DNA of 57,076 nucleotides from Candidatus Thorarchaeota archaeon (GCA_004524595.1 SDOA01000011.1:1-57076); one strand, 5' to 3'. Shown: positions 35,640 to 44,779, counted from the stretch's first letter. Made by a program: numbers and translations. The notes: generated from the sequence alone by a model not told the origin.

Positions 35640-38327
35640 TTATCCTTTCCTTGAAACCAGAGACTGTGCACTCTCTCTGATTGCCCAGGTCAGATATGAA
35701 CTGATATCTTCTCTGGAATAGGTTTCTTTTATCTTCCTTACTGCATCTTCGATGAATTTGTCACGTTCCTCGGCCTTTGCAGATGGGCTGAATCCAGTCA
35801 TAAACATCCGCAAAGATTTGTGCCAATCATCCATTGCAACTGCTTGGTCCAACCAACGTCTACGCATGTCTTCAAGATTGTGGAAACATTCAATTGCTTC
35901 ATCCAAGCCTTGTGATGCATGCAGGGTTGTTTCCAGTTTCTTCATCTTATTGGTATCAAAGACGATTTTGCTGAATTCATTTGCATGTTTTTGCACGACT
36001 CGTTCAATAGTAGCGTAATACTGGCTCTTTGTCTTTAACTCGTTCTCGTACTTTTCTCCACTCATATTAGCAATATTTTTGATGACACTCAGCATTTCTT
36101 CTTGGATGTTAGCTAATGTCAGACAGACATCGAGTGCCTCATTGACATGAGGTGATTCATGCTCAAGCTTAGCAGGAACTTGATCGATGAGAACCTTTAA
36201 TCGTTCTACAAACTCTGACATACCTTGATCCTCAAATAGAGTGACAGCGCCTTTAATCTGGACATATGCCTCATCTACTCTTTCTCTAATCTTCTTGTGG
36301 ACTGCAGGTGATGTTGTCAGATTCATCAACTTGTCAAATGCATCTGCAGCATCCTCTAGTTCTTGGGGTGGTTTCTCCTGTAGATCATTTAGCATCTTTA
36401 ATTCCTTGTCTACTTTAACACCGATGCTACTGGCTTTCTCCAGCGATGTCTTCAGAGATTCAACCTCAACTCCAAGTTTGTCAATGACCTTTGATTGAAT
36501 TTTCTTTTCATAGATCTCAATCATTTTTCTAGCAATTGCTGGCAAAGCAAAGACATTATCAGCTGCAACTCCAACATTGTTCAACTCACTAATTGCTTCC
36601 TGAACCTCTGTTGGGATTTCAACTCCTGCTCCCATTAACTTTGCAGCAGCCAATCGAATCTTTACACCTAATCTATATCTTAGATTCTCCAAGGAATCTT
36701 TTGCTTTCGCGAGCATTGTTTCCTTAATTGACCGCATCTCTGTTTTGATTTCTGCGAAGTCATCCATCCCTTGGATTTTTGTTGATCCTTCATCCAATTC
36801 AACGACAATAGGCATGAAGATCTCAGCATATGCGGGTTTGATAGTCTGGAGGTCTTGAACAATGGCATCAATCTCTTGTTGACATGCATCTCTAAATGTA
36901 GCAACACCGCTTTCGACAGCACCTCGAAGTGTTGACAGGGATTCGAGGAGATATGTAATTCCACCCTCTAACTCTTCCACTTTTGGTGCCTTCTTACTTA
37001 ATTGTGCATGGTCAAGAACCCTATCCGCAGATGTAGCTAATTCATTGAATCTAGTAAGGTATGACCGGATACTATCGGTGATGTTCCTTCTATGATCATC
37101 ATCCATGGATTTTGCTTTCAGATAGATTCTGACCATTTCATCAATGTCTGCATTCTTGAGAGCACTCTTAGACTCAGCAATAAACTGACGGACTGTAACA
37201 ACATCTTTGATTCCTGTATCATTAGGAACTTCAGTTGCTTTTTCTACATCATCAAGCAATTCGAAAATCTGTTCGCGTAATGCGATTCTTACTTGCCCTT
37301 CCCATTCGACCATACGCTGGTAGCTTGAAAGTAGTGCTGCAATACCTTCTCCTTCAACACTAACACTTGGTGGTGTAGGAATTACATTAGAAGTCGTGGG
37401 TATGCCACCATCAACAATCTTCTGAGTCACTTCGTGTTTCATGTTTATGATTTTGTCTCTGAGCATGTTGCCAAGTTTAATTTTTGAAGTATGAAGTTGA
37501 TTCTCAATAGAAACAAGTTCTGTAAGTGTTTGGGCTTTTGCTCCATCTCTGGCAAGCAATCTCAGTTGCTGAGAAAACTCAATGGGTAATTCCAGTCCTA
37601 ATCTTGATGCAGTTTCAACGGATGCTTGAAGAGAATCTGTATCACTCACAAGAGAAGAACCTAGGAGTCTACTCACCTCATCTTTTCGCCCATCAAGGTA
37701 TTTTCTATCTTGAAGAAGCTTGTCATGAAGTAGGATAAGATCTTTCATAGATAATCCAGTTACATCCTCGTATGAAACTGTTGTTGACACCTCACTCTTA
37801 TCGATGGTAATATGTCGTTCATAAGTTTCCACGGTGGCTTTATTCTCATCCAATGTAGATTTTACATCCCGGGACACATCTTGCTGGATGACCACATGCT
37901 GTTTTGAGAAAATCTTAGCAAATTCAAGAAGTTTTTCAAAGTCTTTTAGGTCTCCAGCACCAATGCCTGGAAAACTAATACTGACGATTGCTTTTGTTTC
38001 AGCAGGTTTGATAGTTTCCAGCTTAGGAGCCATTGAAATCACATCTTTATGCTCTTTCTTGAAATGCTCAGCAAAATCTCGTGTTGCTCTCATAAAGGCA
38101 TCTTCAAGTTCGTTAGCACTTTTGTCTACCTCAGTTTGCACTTTTCTCTTCTTTAGTAGACCCGCAGATGTTAGATCATTTTCTTGTTTGCTCAAGTTTG
38201 CAAAGATATCATACAGATGTCTAACCTGACGACTTGCTTGTTCTTCCATTGTAGGGTTAACAGTCACAAGTATTCCTTTTAATTCGGCGAACTTGTCCAG
38301 TTCTCGCCTCCAGCCGTGTGAGTCCAA
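35640..38327 (-). CDS. 895-aa helical/coiled-coil repeat protein upstream of tubulin-like GTPase
   Basis: TTG start with GGAGGT seven bases upstream. Almost entirely alpha-helical, acidic/basic mixed, no signal or membrane helix. A recurrent element of about 25 residues (A-x-x-L/I-G-h-x-h-P/D-x-E-h-x-x-x-L-x-x-L) occurs near 236-257, 560-582 and 629-648, each followed by long helices, as in spectrin-like or bundle repeats. An N-terminal part (100-190) has beta character (A-I-V-S-I-S-F-P-G-I-G). It is the first gene of the operon, 15 bases before the tubulin-like gene, so it is a likely filament partner or scaffold. Function unproven. Confidence 0.8.
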   Translation of the reverse strand: MDSHGWRRELDKFAELKGILVTVNPTMEEQASRQVRHLYDIFANLSKQENDLTSAGLLKKRKVQTEVDKSANELEDAFMRATRDFAEHFKKEHKDVISMAPKLETIKPAETKAIVSISFPGIGAGDLKDFEKLLEFAKIFSKQHVVIQQDVSRDVKSTLDENKATVETYERHITIDKSEVSTTVSYEDVTGLSMKDLILLHDKLLQDRKYLDGRKDEVSRLLGSSLVSDTDSLQASVETASRLGLELPIEFSQQLRLLARDGAKAQTLTELVSIENQLHTSKIKLGNMLRDKIINMKHEVTQKIVDGGIPTTSNVIPTPPSVSVEGEGIAALLSSYQRMVEWEGQVRIALREQIFELLDDVEKATEVPNDTGIKDVVTVRQFIAESKSALKNADIDEMVRIYLKAKSMDDDHRRNITDSIRSYLTRFNELATSADRVLDHAQLSKKAPKVEELEGGITYLLESLSTLRGAVESGVATFRDACQQEIDAIVQDLQTIKPAYAEIFMPIVVELDEGSTKIQGMDDFAEIKTEMRSIKETMLAKAKDSLENLRYRLGVKIRLAAAKLMGAGVEIPTEVQEAISELNNVGVAADNVFALPAIARKMIEIYEKKIQSKVIDKLGVEVESLKTSLEKASSIGVKVDKELKMLNDLQEKPPQELEDAADAFDKLMNLTTSPAVHKKIRERVDEAYVQIKGAVTLFEDQGMSEFVERLKVLIDQVPAKLEHESPHVNEALDVCLTLANIQEEMLSVIKNIANMSGEKYENELKTKSQYYATIERVVQKHANEFSKIVFDTNKMKKLETTLHASQGLDEAIECFHNLEDMRRRWLDQAVAMDDWHKSLRMFMTGFSPSAKAEERDKFIEDAVRKIKETYSREDISSYLTWAIRESAQSLVSRKG

Positions 38328-38536
38328 TATGCCTACCTCCGTCTAGTATGGCTTTTTCACCATGGATTTTTTAAGTGCTTTCTGTTTGTTGATTATCCCT
38401 TTTCAACGATTGTGTCATGTACTCCTTCGGTTAAAGGCCAATAAATCGTTATTTCTGCCTTTTTTTGTGTACAAAGAAACTAACATAAGTCGTCCCAAAT
38501 CTAATTATTTACTCTAAAAATAGTTAGTGATTAAGA
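38328..38536. promoter_or_regulatory. Divergent promoter region of the tubulin-like locus
   Basis: 209 bp without a gene. On the minus strand CTTAAAAAAT (38366-38375) sits about 40 bases before the TTG at 38327 and is a TATA candidate for the three-gene operon. On the plus strand an A/T-rich stretch containing tctaaaaatag lies about 20-27 bases before the ATG at 38537. No clear inverted repeat seen between them. Confidence 0.45.
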
Positions 38537-40438
38537 ATGGACCGTTCATCACTCAACAAAAATAATTCTGCCCTAGTAAGTCATGAAACCGTATCAGTAC
38601 TCGAGGTAGATGTAGTTGATATTGATTATGATGAAAAATACCTCTATGCAGCATGTTCTGATTGTTATGTTCGGGTTTATTCCAAATCAGACTGGCAAAT
38701 TGCTGCTGAGCTTGGTGAAACTGATACTGAACCCTTGGCAGTAGATGTAGATGATGAGCAAGTATATGCTACCTGCGATAAGAGAGTCTATGTTTGGAAG
38801 AAAGAAACATTCGGAATGATAGGTTGGTTTGAGTTAAGTTATCACGCAGTAACATCTTCTCTCCAAGGTGACTATTTCTTTATTGGAGCAAAAGAAGGCA
38901 GGTTAGTTTCGATTCAAAAAGATACACATGAAACATCAAGCTGGCAATTACATAAATCTGACATTACAAGTATATGGTCTGATAACAAGATAATTTGTAC
39001 AAGTACGAAAAAGGAAGAACCGCGTGTTTGGTTAAAAGATTCTAGTAGTGCTCCTTCTGAATTAGCTCGCCTTGATAAAAAAGGGAAAGGCGGCATTGTA
39101 ATCGGGAACTCTGAGTTCATATTTGTGGGAACACCTACTGGAGAAGTAGCTGTATATGACAGAACCAACTGGGATCTCTCTCACACTTTTGAAGAAAGAA
39201 ATGGTACTGTAATATCTTCGATGTGGGCAAGTGAATATTATCTCATAGTAGCTGAATCTACAGGGATTTTGACATTTTGGGATACTAAACGTGGTGAGCA
39301 GATTGGTAGTATCTCTCTAGATGGAGTCAAAATTAGGTACGTAACTGCTGATCATGATTTACTCTATATCACAACAACATCTAGTTTATACATTGTACGG
39401 ATTAGTGTTAACGGTCAACCACTTGATGTAAGTTTAGAAGGACCTATGGTATGGAAAGAGAGTCTCCTCAAAACATCCCCTTATGATGTTCTTGAAGAGG
39501 TTTTAGAACGAGAGCGTGAAGGTGATGCTCGATTTCAGGATGGAGGATTCCATGAAGCTGTTGTTGAATATGAGAATGCGATGAGACTTCTTATTGATAA
39601 TACCCATGCATTACAAGAAGTACCTAAGGAACGGCAGCTATTGACAGATGAAATCAATTCTCGTCTTGGAAAAGCTCTGTTGAAGGCTAAGATTCAAGAA
39701 CTCAATACCCTCATTCATGACATACAGCAACTCTCTGAAGAATTAGAAGTTCTGAAACGGACTGAAAAGAATCCTGAAGATGTGGAAAAACTATGGACGT
39801 CAGCAAGTCGTATCATTAAGGAGAGTACCAATCTCGCCGAAGCCCAGTCTGATGATATGCTCAGTTACCAATTGACTCATGTCGTTGAAACTCTAAAAGA
39901 TGAATTAACTAATGCGATGACTCGATATGATAAATTCAGGGAGACTATCAATAATACGGTCAGCCTTACCAGACAGATTTCAAACGAATGGCGATTGATG
40001 GAGAGAAAACGTACTAGTCTTGATGAGCGAAAAGATTTTCTTGAAAAGGCAATAAAGCGCTTGGAAGAATCTTTGGAAACTGCTGAACCAGAAGGTGAGG
40101 TAGAACAGATTCTAACTGATGCATTGAATAAATATAAAAAAATTTTCAATCAAATTGATAGAATCCTATCTTCGTACGATATCGAGAAAGAAGAAACATT
40201 TTCAAATAGTGATGAAGCAGTTGAAGCGATGAAGGGTTTCCTTAGTATCCTACCGAAGAAACGTGAATCACTAAAGAATATTCAAAATCCTTCTAAACTC
40301 AAGGAAGAATGTCTAATTCTAATGAAAGTGATAAATCAGGCAATTGAAACTGCAAAGAGCTTCAAATTATCAAAAGAAGTTACATCTCTTGAGTCCGAGC
40401 TTGAGCTCCTACAAAACACTCTTGAAGAAATCGATTAA
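38537..40438 (+). CDS. WD40-type beta-propeller with helical and coiled-coil C-terminus
   Basis: 633 residues. About seven propeller blades of the form D-x-x-x-L-Y-x-x-x-x-D-x-x-V-x-V-W/Y can be counted (strand pairs near 30-48, 68-88, 107-126, 144-165, 187-208, 226-249 and 266-288). Next comes a TPR/MIT-like hairpin (323-352: E-R-E-G-D-A-R-F-Q-D-G-G-F-H-E-A-V-V-E-Y-E-N-A-M). The last 270 residues are long heptad-rich helices. No signal or membrane segment. It reads away from the tubulin-like operon across a shared promoter region. The architecture looks like that of eukaryotic scaffold proteins and may link the GTPase system to other partners (inference). Confidence 0.8.
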   Translation: MDRSSLNKNNSALVSHETVSVLEVDVVDIDYDEKYLYAACSDCYVRVYSKSDWQIAAELGETDTEPLAVDVDDEQVYATCDKRVYVWKKETFGMIGWFELSYHAVTSSLQGDYFFIGAKEGRLVSIQKDTHETSSWQLHKSDITSIWSDNKIICTSTKKEEPRVWLKDSSSAPSELARLDKKGKGGIVIGNSEFIFVGTPTGEVAVYDRTNWDLSHTFEERNGTVISSMWASEYYLIVAESTGILTFWDTKRGEQIGSISLDGVKIRYVTADHDLLYITTTSSLYIVRISVNGQPLDVSLEGPMVWKESLLKTSPYDVLEEVLEREREGDARFQDGGFHEAVVEYENAMRLLIDNTHALQEVPKERQLLTDEINSRLGKALLKAKIQELNTLIHDIQQLSEELEVLKRTEKNPEDVEKLWTSASRIIKESTNLAEAQSDDMLSYQLTHVVETLKDELTNAMTRYDKFRETINNTVSLTRQISNEWRLMERKRTSLDERKDFLEKAIKRLEESLETAEPEGEVEQILTDALNKYKKIFNQIDRILSSYDIEKEETFSNSDEAVEAMKGFLSILPKKRESLKNIQNPSKLKEECLILMKVINQAIETAKSFKLSKEVTSLESELELLQNTLEEID

Positions 40439-41067
40439 CTTGCAGCAATTCCAGATATTGATGGATAATCCTCCTCAATGAAATCATCATCATCAACAAT
40501 ATCTACCCAGTCCTCACCAAGCTCTCTTAGTGATGGATCAATTGAGAAAGCAATCTCGGCCGCTTGGACCGCTTCATTATAGTCGTCGAAGTAAAGATAG
40601 CATAACGCGAGATTGTACCATGAAACAGCAGAATTTGGATTCAGGTCAAGTGTTCTCTGAAGTGCCTCTTCGGCCTCTTCCCACCGTTCCTCGGCCAGAA
40701 GAACAGTACCAAGGAGTTCCCAATCTCTAACCCTTCGTGGATTAATTCTGAGACTCTCCTTTAATGCATCAATTCCCTCAGTAGTTTCATTCATCAAGAG
40801 ATGAAGAAATCCCTTATCCGCCCAGCCGGTGTGAGATGTGGGCTGGATACGAAGGAGATTATTAAGAGCTTCAATTGCTAATTTTGGTTTGCCCATTTCT
40901 AAATTGCAAATGACAATATTCTCCCAGGTTTTAGGATTGTTTGGATCAACTGAAAGTTCCTTTTCCAATGTGGATAATGCTTCATTATAGAGCTTCTTCT
41001 CGATAAGGGATGCAGCCCTGCGTATAGGGTCTTCAGCATCATTACACTCAACAGTCTGTTTTTCCAC
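40435..41067 (-). CDS. Tetratricopeptide-repeat protein
   Basis: 210 residues with four to five TPR units (about 11-145): the recurrent A-x-x-x-x-x-x-x-L-x-x-x-P pattern with W-x-x-x-G/A, for example W-A-D-K-G-F-L, W-E-L-L-G-T-V-L and W-Y-N-L-A-L-C-Y. The C-terminal tail is strongly acidic (D-I-V-D-D-D-D-F-I-E-E-D). A cytoplasmic protein-binding scaffold. Its stop overlaps the end of the WD40/coiled-coil gene by 4 bases on the opposite strand. Confidence 0.85.
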   Translation of the reverse strand: MEKQTVECNDAEDPIRRAASLIEKKLYNEALSTLEKELSVDPNNPKTWENIVICNLEMGKPKLAIEALNNLLRIQPTSHTGWADKGFLHLLMNETTEGIDALKESLRINPRRVRDWELLGTVLLAEERWEEAEEALQRTLDLNPNSAVSWYNLALCYLYFDDYNEAVQAAEIAFSIDPSLRELGEDWVDIVDDDDFIEEDYPSISGIAAS

Positions 41068-41168
41068 TCTTGATCATTCCTTACCACTTGTTTTCTATGA
41101 AGCTATTGATTTCGAATTTGAGTCCCAGCAAATTTGAAGAAAAACCTTGTTCTGACTGCATCTTCGGA

Positions 41169-42299
41169 TTATTCAAATTTTGTTTCAGTTGATATTCTAA
41201 TGTCAATAGGAAAGGACAAAACAGAACCCGAGTTATTACTATAAGAAGTAGGTGATTGGGATGCGATTTCGAGTACGGTCAGACTCAATGCATCTTTCAA
41301 CCATCGAAACCCATCTGTTAGATTCCCATCCTCATTAAGAAAAAGAATTAACAGTGGACCATCTTCAATCATAGGCTCTCCATCTTGTTCATATGCAACA
41401 ATCATGGTTGAATAGATCTTCTCAAGAGGGTCACCAATCGGAGTATATCCACTTAATTCCCCATAGACAATCGTCTTTGTATATTCAATCGAATGACCAT
41501 CTACACTTCTAGCGATAACGATATAGTTCTCCGGAAGATCTAATATTTGTTCAAGAAGATATGATATTTTCACACCTGTATAATTGAAAGGTCCAATAAT
41601 TTCTCCAGACTTTTTCTTGTATCCACCTTCTCCATGCGTTGCTGGGAGTAATCGTAGTTCACTCTCTGATAGCTCTATTGTTGTATTGAATAGATTCTGA
41701 AGGACTTCAATTCTAATTACGTTCGAAACCCATTGGGGCCCTGCGGCAGCAGGGTCTGGATTAGTTGTAGTATTAGCATCAGCATTCGAATAATAACCAT
41801 CCTCAGGTAGAAATGTCAATCTAAACCCATCTTCGTAATCTGGTACTGTAAGGCCCTCATATTCATATGCTAATACCATATCTCCTTGAACATCCCAATA
41901 GCTTTGATTTGGGTACACTTTTGCATATTCAAATATTTGAGAATAATCATCCTTTGAGATGACCCTGATAGACTCGTCATCTTCCATTCCACCTACTAAA
42001 TCAATTAAATTTGATACTTTTACTCCGGTGTAGATACCTTCTCCACGAATATTCCCGTAAGTGTTTTGATAGGAACCATTTCTTGAAACTGCGGTCATTG
42101 AAAGCAAATCAGCTAGAGTTACATTTGTGGCAGTGCCGTCAACTCCTACTACAGTCACATAGTAGATCTGATTATCTTGTTCCTGAGATTGTGGTTGAAG
42201 AAACACTAAGCCTATTAAAGATGCACCTGCAATGATGATGGCTATTATTAATATTCCAATAAGTTTTGTTTTTTCCAAGTCCATGATTTGCACCACCAT
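41169..42299 (-). CDS. Membrane-anchored protein with two molybdopterin-oxidoreductase-like domains
   Basis: 376 residues (ATG at 42299; an internal ATG at 42284 could be the true start). An N-terminal membrane anchor (about 12-34) is followed by two similar extracytoplasmic modules. Each has Y-T-G-V-K-V/I-S-x-L-x-x-x-V/I (about 90-103 and 238-251), then a S-x-D-x-x-S/E-x-x-x-x segment, M-V/I-x-A-Y-E and an E-D-G-x-x-L strand. This resembles the sulfite-oxidase/molybdopterin-binding-like fold, duplicated. The active-site Cys of sulfite oxidases is not evident, so it may be a binding rather than redox module. Confidence 0.55.
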   Translation of the reverse strand: MVVQIMDLEKTKLIGILIIAIIIAGASLIGLVFLQPQSQEQDNQIYYVTVVGVDGTATNVTLADLLSMTAVSRNGSYQNTYGNIRGEGIYTGVKVSNLIDLVGGMEDDESIRVISKDDYSQIFEYAKVYPNQSYWDVQGDMVLAYEYEGLTVPDYEDGFRLTFLPEDGYYSNADANTTTNPDPAAAGPQWVSNVIRIEVLQNLFNTTIELSESELRLLPATHGEGGYKKKSGEIIGPFNYTGVKISYLLEQILDLPENYIVIARSVDGHSIEYTKTIVYGELSGYTPIGDPLEKIYSTMIVAYEQDGEPMIEDGPLLILFLNEDGNLTDGFRWLKDALSLTVLEIASQSPTSYSNNSGSVLSFPIDIRISTETKFE

Positions 42300-42501
42300 C
42301 CGATATGTACAATGGTGCTAATCGGCTAGTAATTTAAACCTTAGGGCATAACAAGTAACTACAATGTGGAAGTAGATAGCGGCGCAGCTTTATACTCCAT
42401 TTCCCCTGAATAATATAAATCAAGAACGCGTGTTTTCTTGACCTTAATGATGATACCATCCAGGACGTAAATATAACCGCTTACAGAATGACCTGGCTTT
42501 A

Positions 42502-42882
42502 TTAGAGAAGAGCAATTGCTTCTATTTCTACACCAACATCTTTTGGTAATCGTGCAACCTCAACTGCAGCTCGTGCAGGTGGCGGGTCTGAGAACCATTT
42601 CGCATATTCTGCATTCATCTCTGCAAAATCATTCATATTCTTTAGAAATACGGTCACTTTGACAACTTTGTCCATTGATGAACCTGCAGCTTCGATTACA
42701 CCTTTTACATTTGACAAAGATTGTTTTGTCTGTTCTGTGATAGATCCACTGACTAATTCTCCTGTCTGGGGGTTAGCTGGAATCTGACCTGAACAGAAAA
42801 CAAAACCATTTGCTTTGATTCCTTGTGAATAAGGTCCAATTGCTTTTGGAGCTTCTGTCGTTGAAACCTGTTTTAGATTCAT
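42502..42882 (-). CDS. ridA: RidA family enamine/imine deaminase
   Basis: 126 residues, full RidA length. Hydrolyses reactive 2-aminoacrylate-type enamines. The A-I-G-P-Y-S-Q-G start, F-C-S-G-Q-I-P, and the catalytic Arg in P-P-A-R-A-A-V-E-V are present, ending V-E-I-E-A-I-A-L. It is the third gene of a same-strand group (crotonase, carbamate kinase, RidA) with gaps of 85 and 53 bases, so cotranscription is possible but not tight. Confidence 0.95.
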   Translation of the reverse strand: MNLKQVSTTEAPKAIGPYSQGIKANGFVFCSGQIPANPQTGELVSGSITEQTKQSLSNVKGVIEAAGSSMDKVVKVTVFLKNMNDFAEMNAEYAKWFSDPPPARAAVEVARLPKDVGVEIEAIALL

Positions 42883-42935
42883 TTTAATCAGTCTAGTTGA
42901 TATTCTACCATTCGATTAATGTAGCGGTATATTCA

Positions 42936-43910
42936 TTATCTTCTCTCAGGTGGTGGGGGTATTGCATATCCTCCAACTATTCGGGTTCCAGTTTCACCTC
43001 TAAGAGCTCGTGTAAGATTTGGAGGATCAGTAATAATTGCCATCTCGCCACCATTCTTAATGAATTCAATACATGACTCAATCTTCGGTAACATGCTACC
43101 TGGGGCAAAATGACCCTCGTCAATATACTTCTGAGCTTGGATGTGATCCATTTTATCAATTGGTTGTTGATTCTCTTTTCCATAGTTGAGATATACCTTT
43201 TCAACTGCAGTTGAGATGATTAGGACATTTGCATCAAGACCAGTTGCTAATAGGCTTGATGCTCGATCCTTATCGATGACAGCAGCAATACCTTCGAGGT
43301 CGCCACTTTCAGTAGCAATGACCGGTATACCTCCCCCACCAACTGAATATACAACAATACTCTGGTTGATTAAGGCTTTAATTGCTTGAAGTTCAATAAT
43401 CTCTTTTGGAATCGGTGAGGGTACTACCCTTCTCCAACCTCTGCCTGCATCTTCCTTTACAATCCACCCGTCTGAATTGGCTCTTGCCATTGCAATCTTT
43501 TCATCCATAAATGAACCAATTGGTTTGTTTGGATTATCAAAGGCAGGATCTTCCTTTGAAACTCTGACTTGTGTTACTAGAGATGCGACATTCTTGTCAA
43601 CACCTCTGCGATTGAATTCATTAAACAGAGCACGTTGGATCATATAACCTATAGCGCCTTGAGTATCAGCGCCGCAATAATCAAGTGGAACTGGATGAAG
43701 TTCATGCTCTGCAAGCTCTGAACGCCTTAGTATAAAACCGACTTGAGGACCATTACCTGAAGTAATGGCTACGTCCCAACCTTGTTCTATCATATCTGCG
43801 ATGTGTTGGCATGTTTCTGCCGTTGCTGCATATTGATCTGGAATTGTTTTATGGTCTTTATCCCTAATGAGGCTGTTTCCACCGATTGCAACTACTGCTT
43901 TTTTGGCCAT
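42936..43910 (-). CDS. arcC: Carbamate kinase
   Basis: 324 residues from the ATG at 43910; the upstream open extension to 44018 is not family-like. Makes ATP and carbamate from carbamoyl phosphate, or the reverse. V-V-A-I-G-G-N-S-L, T-S-G-N-G-P-Q-V-G (phosphate loop), Y-S-V-G-G-G-G-I-P-V and the P-K-I-E-S-C-I-E-F end segment are all there. No arginine deiminase or ornithine carbamoyltransferase gene is nearby, so its pathway (fermentative ATP supply or carbamoyl phosphate synthesis) is open. Confidence 0.93.
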   Translation of the reverse strand: MAKKAVVAIGGNSLIRDKDHKTIPDQYAATAETCQHIADMIEQGWDVAITSGNGPQVGFILRRSELAEHELHPVPLDYCGADTQGAIGYMIQRALFNEFNRRGVDKNVASLVTQVRVSKEDPAFDNPNKPIGSFMDEKIAMARANSDGWIVKEDAGRGWRRVVPSPIPKEIIELQAIKALINQSIVVYSVGGGGIPVIATESGDLEGIAAVIDKDRASSLLATGLDANVLIISTAVEKVYLNYGKENQQPIDKMDHIQAQKYIDEGHFAPGSMLPKIESCIEFIKNGGEMAIITDPPNLTRALRGETGTRIVGGYAIPPPPERR

Positions 43911-43995
43911 AGGTAATCTCTCCGAATTGAAGGTTGTTTCTTTTTCATATCTCCTAATTAAACGAATGGGTTGGTGTTTTTTCTTGTTGAATGCT

Positions 43996-44718
43996 TTAAA
44001 ACTCGCGGAGCCATTCATCCAAATAGAAACTCTCTAGTTCATCAGCTTCTGAACTCTCTTTACCTGTCATCCCATCTACTAATGTCTTGGTTCTAATCAA
44101 AATCTTATGGTCTTTTTTCAACAGCTCTTGCACAAACTCCAGTGTCTTCTCCATGATTGTCTCTCTACTTACTAACATATCTGCAAGTCCAATCTGCATT
44201 GCTTCCTTCGCTGATACCTTTCGGGTTGTCATAAGAATATCTTTTGTGCGAGCTGGTCCTATGAGGTGCAAAAGATTCGAAGCTGCTCCAGCTCCTGGAA
44301 ATATTGCTAACTCCACTTCTGGTAAACGAAAGACTGCTGAATCGGAGAAGATCCTAAAATCACAAGCGCAAGCTACCATTGCACCAAAACCAATCGCATA
44401 ACCGTTGACTGCAGCTATAGTAACACAGTTTCTATTTTCTCTTATTTGTCTAATTGTTTTTTCAAGAAGTTTGAAGAAATCAACAGCAGCTTGACCTTGA
44501 AGATTTTTCACCATCTCCAAATCGAAACCTGCACTAAATGCACGGTCTCCTTCTCCTGTAAAAATGATTATTCTCACTTGAGGGACATTAACAATCTTCG
44601 AAACTTGTTCATAGAATGCTTCAAGCATTTCTTTGGTGACAGAGTTGAGTTTATCCGGTCTTGATATTTTCACGATAGCATACGAATCCTGAATTGATAC
44701 CAAGATTTTACCTGACAA
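43996..44718 (-). CDS. Enoyl-CoA hydratase/isomerase (crotonase) family protein
   Basis: 240 residues. The crotonase core is clear: R-P-D-K-L-N-S-V, A-F-S-A-G-F-D-L (oxyanion loop 1), A-V-N-G-Y-A-I-G-F-G-A-M-V-A-C-A-C-D (loop 2), then L-P-E-V-E-L-A-I-F-P-G-A-G-A. The catalytic Glu usually in G-G-G-x-E-L is replaced by Met (G-F-G-A-M), whereas the second Glu in P-E-V is kept. So hydratase activity is doubtful; isomerase or another crotonase reaction is more likely. No other beta-oxidation gene adjoins it. Confidence 0.85.
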   Translation of the reverse strand: MSGKILVSIQDSYAIVKISRPDKLNSVTKEMLEAFYEQVSKIVNVPQVRIIIFTGEGDRAFSAGFDLEMVKNLQGQAAVDFFKLLEKTIRQIRENRNCVTIAAVNGYAIGFGAMVACACDFRIFSDSAVFRLPEVELAIFPGAGAASNLLHLIGPARTKDILMTTRKVSAKEAMQIGLADMLVSRETIMEKTLEFVQELLKKDHKILIRTKTLVDGMTGKESSEADELESFYLDEWLREF

Positions 44719-44779
44719 TAAATATCACCCTACGAGCCTTGTATGATACTATAAATCTGAATAAAGTCTTTGTTTACGA

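Noticed and set aside
37834..38229. 131-aa plus-strand open frame
   Set aside because: Antisense to the 895-aa helical protein; Ser/Leu-rich composition typical of antisense of charged helices.
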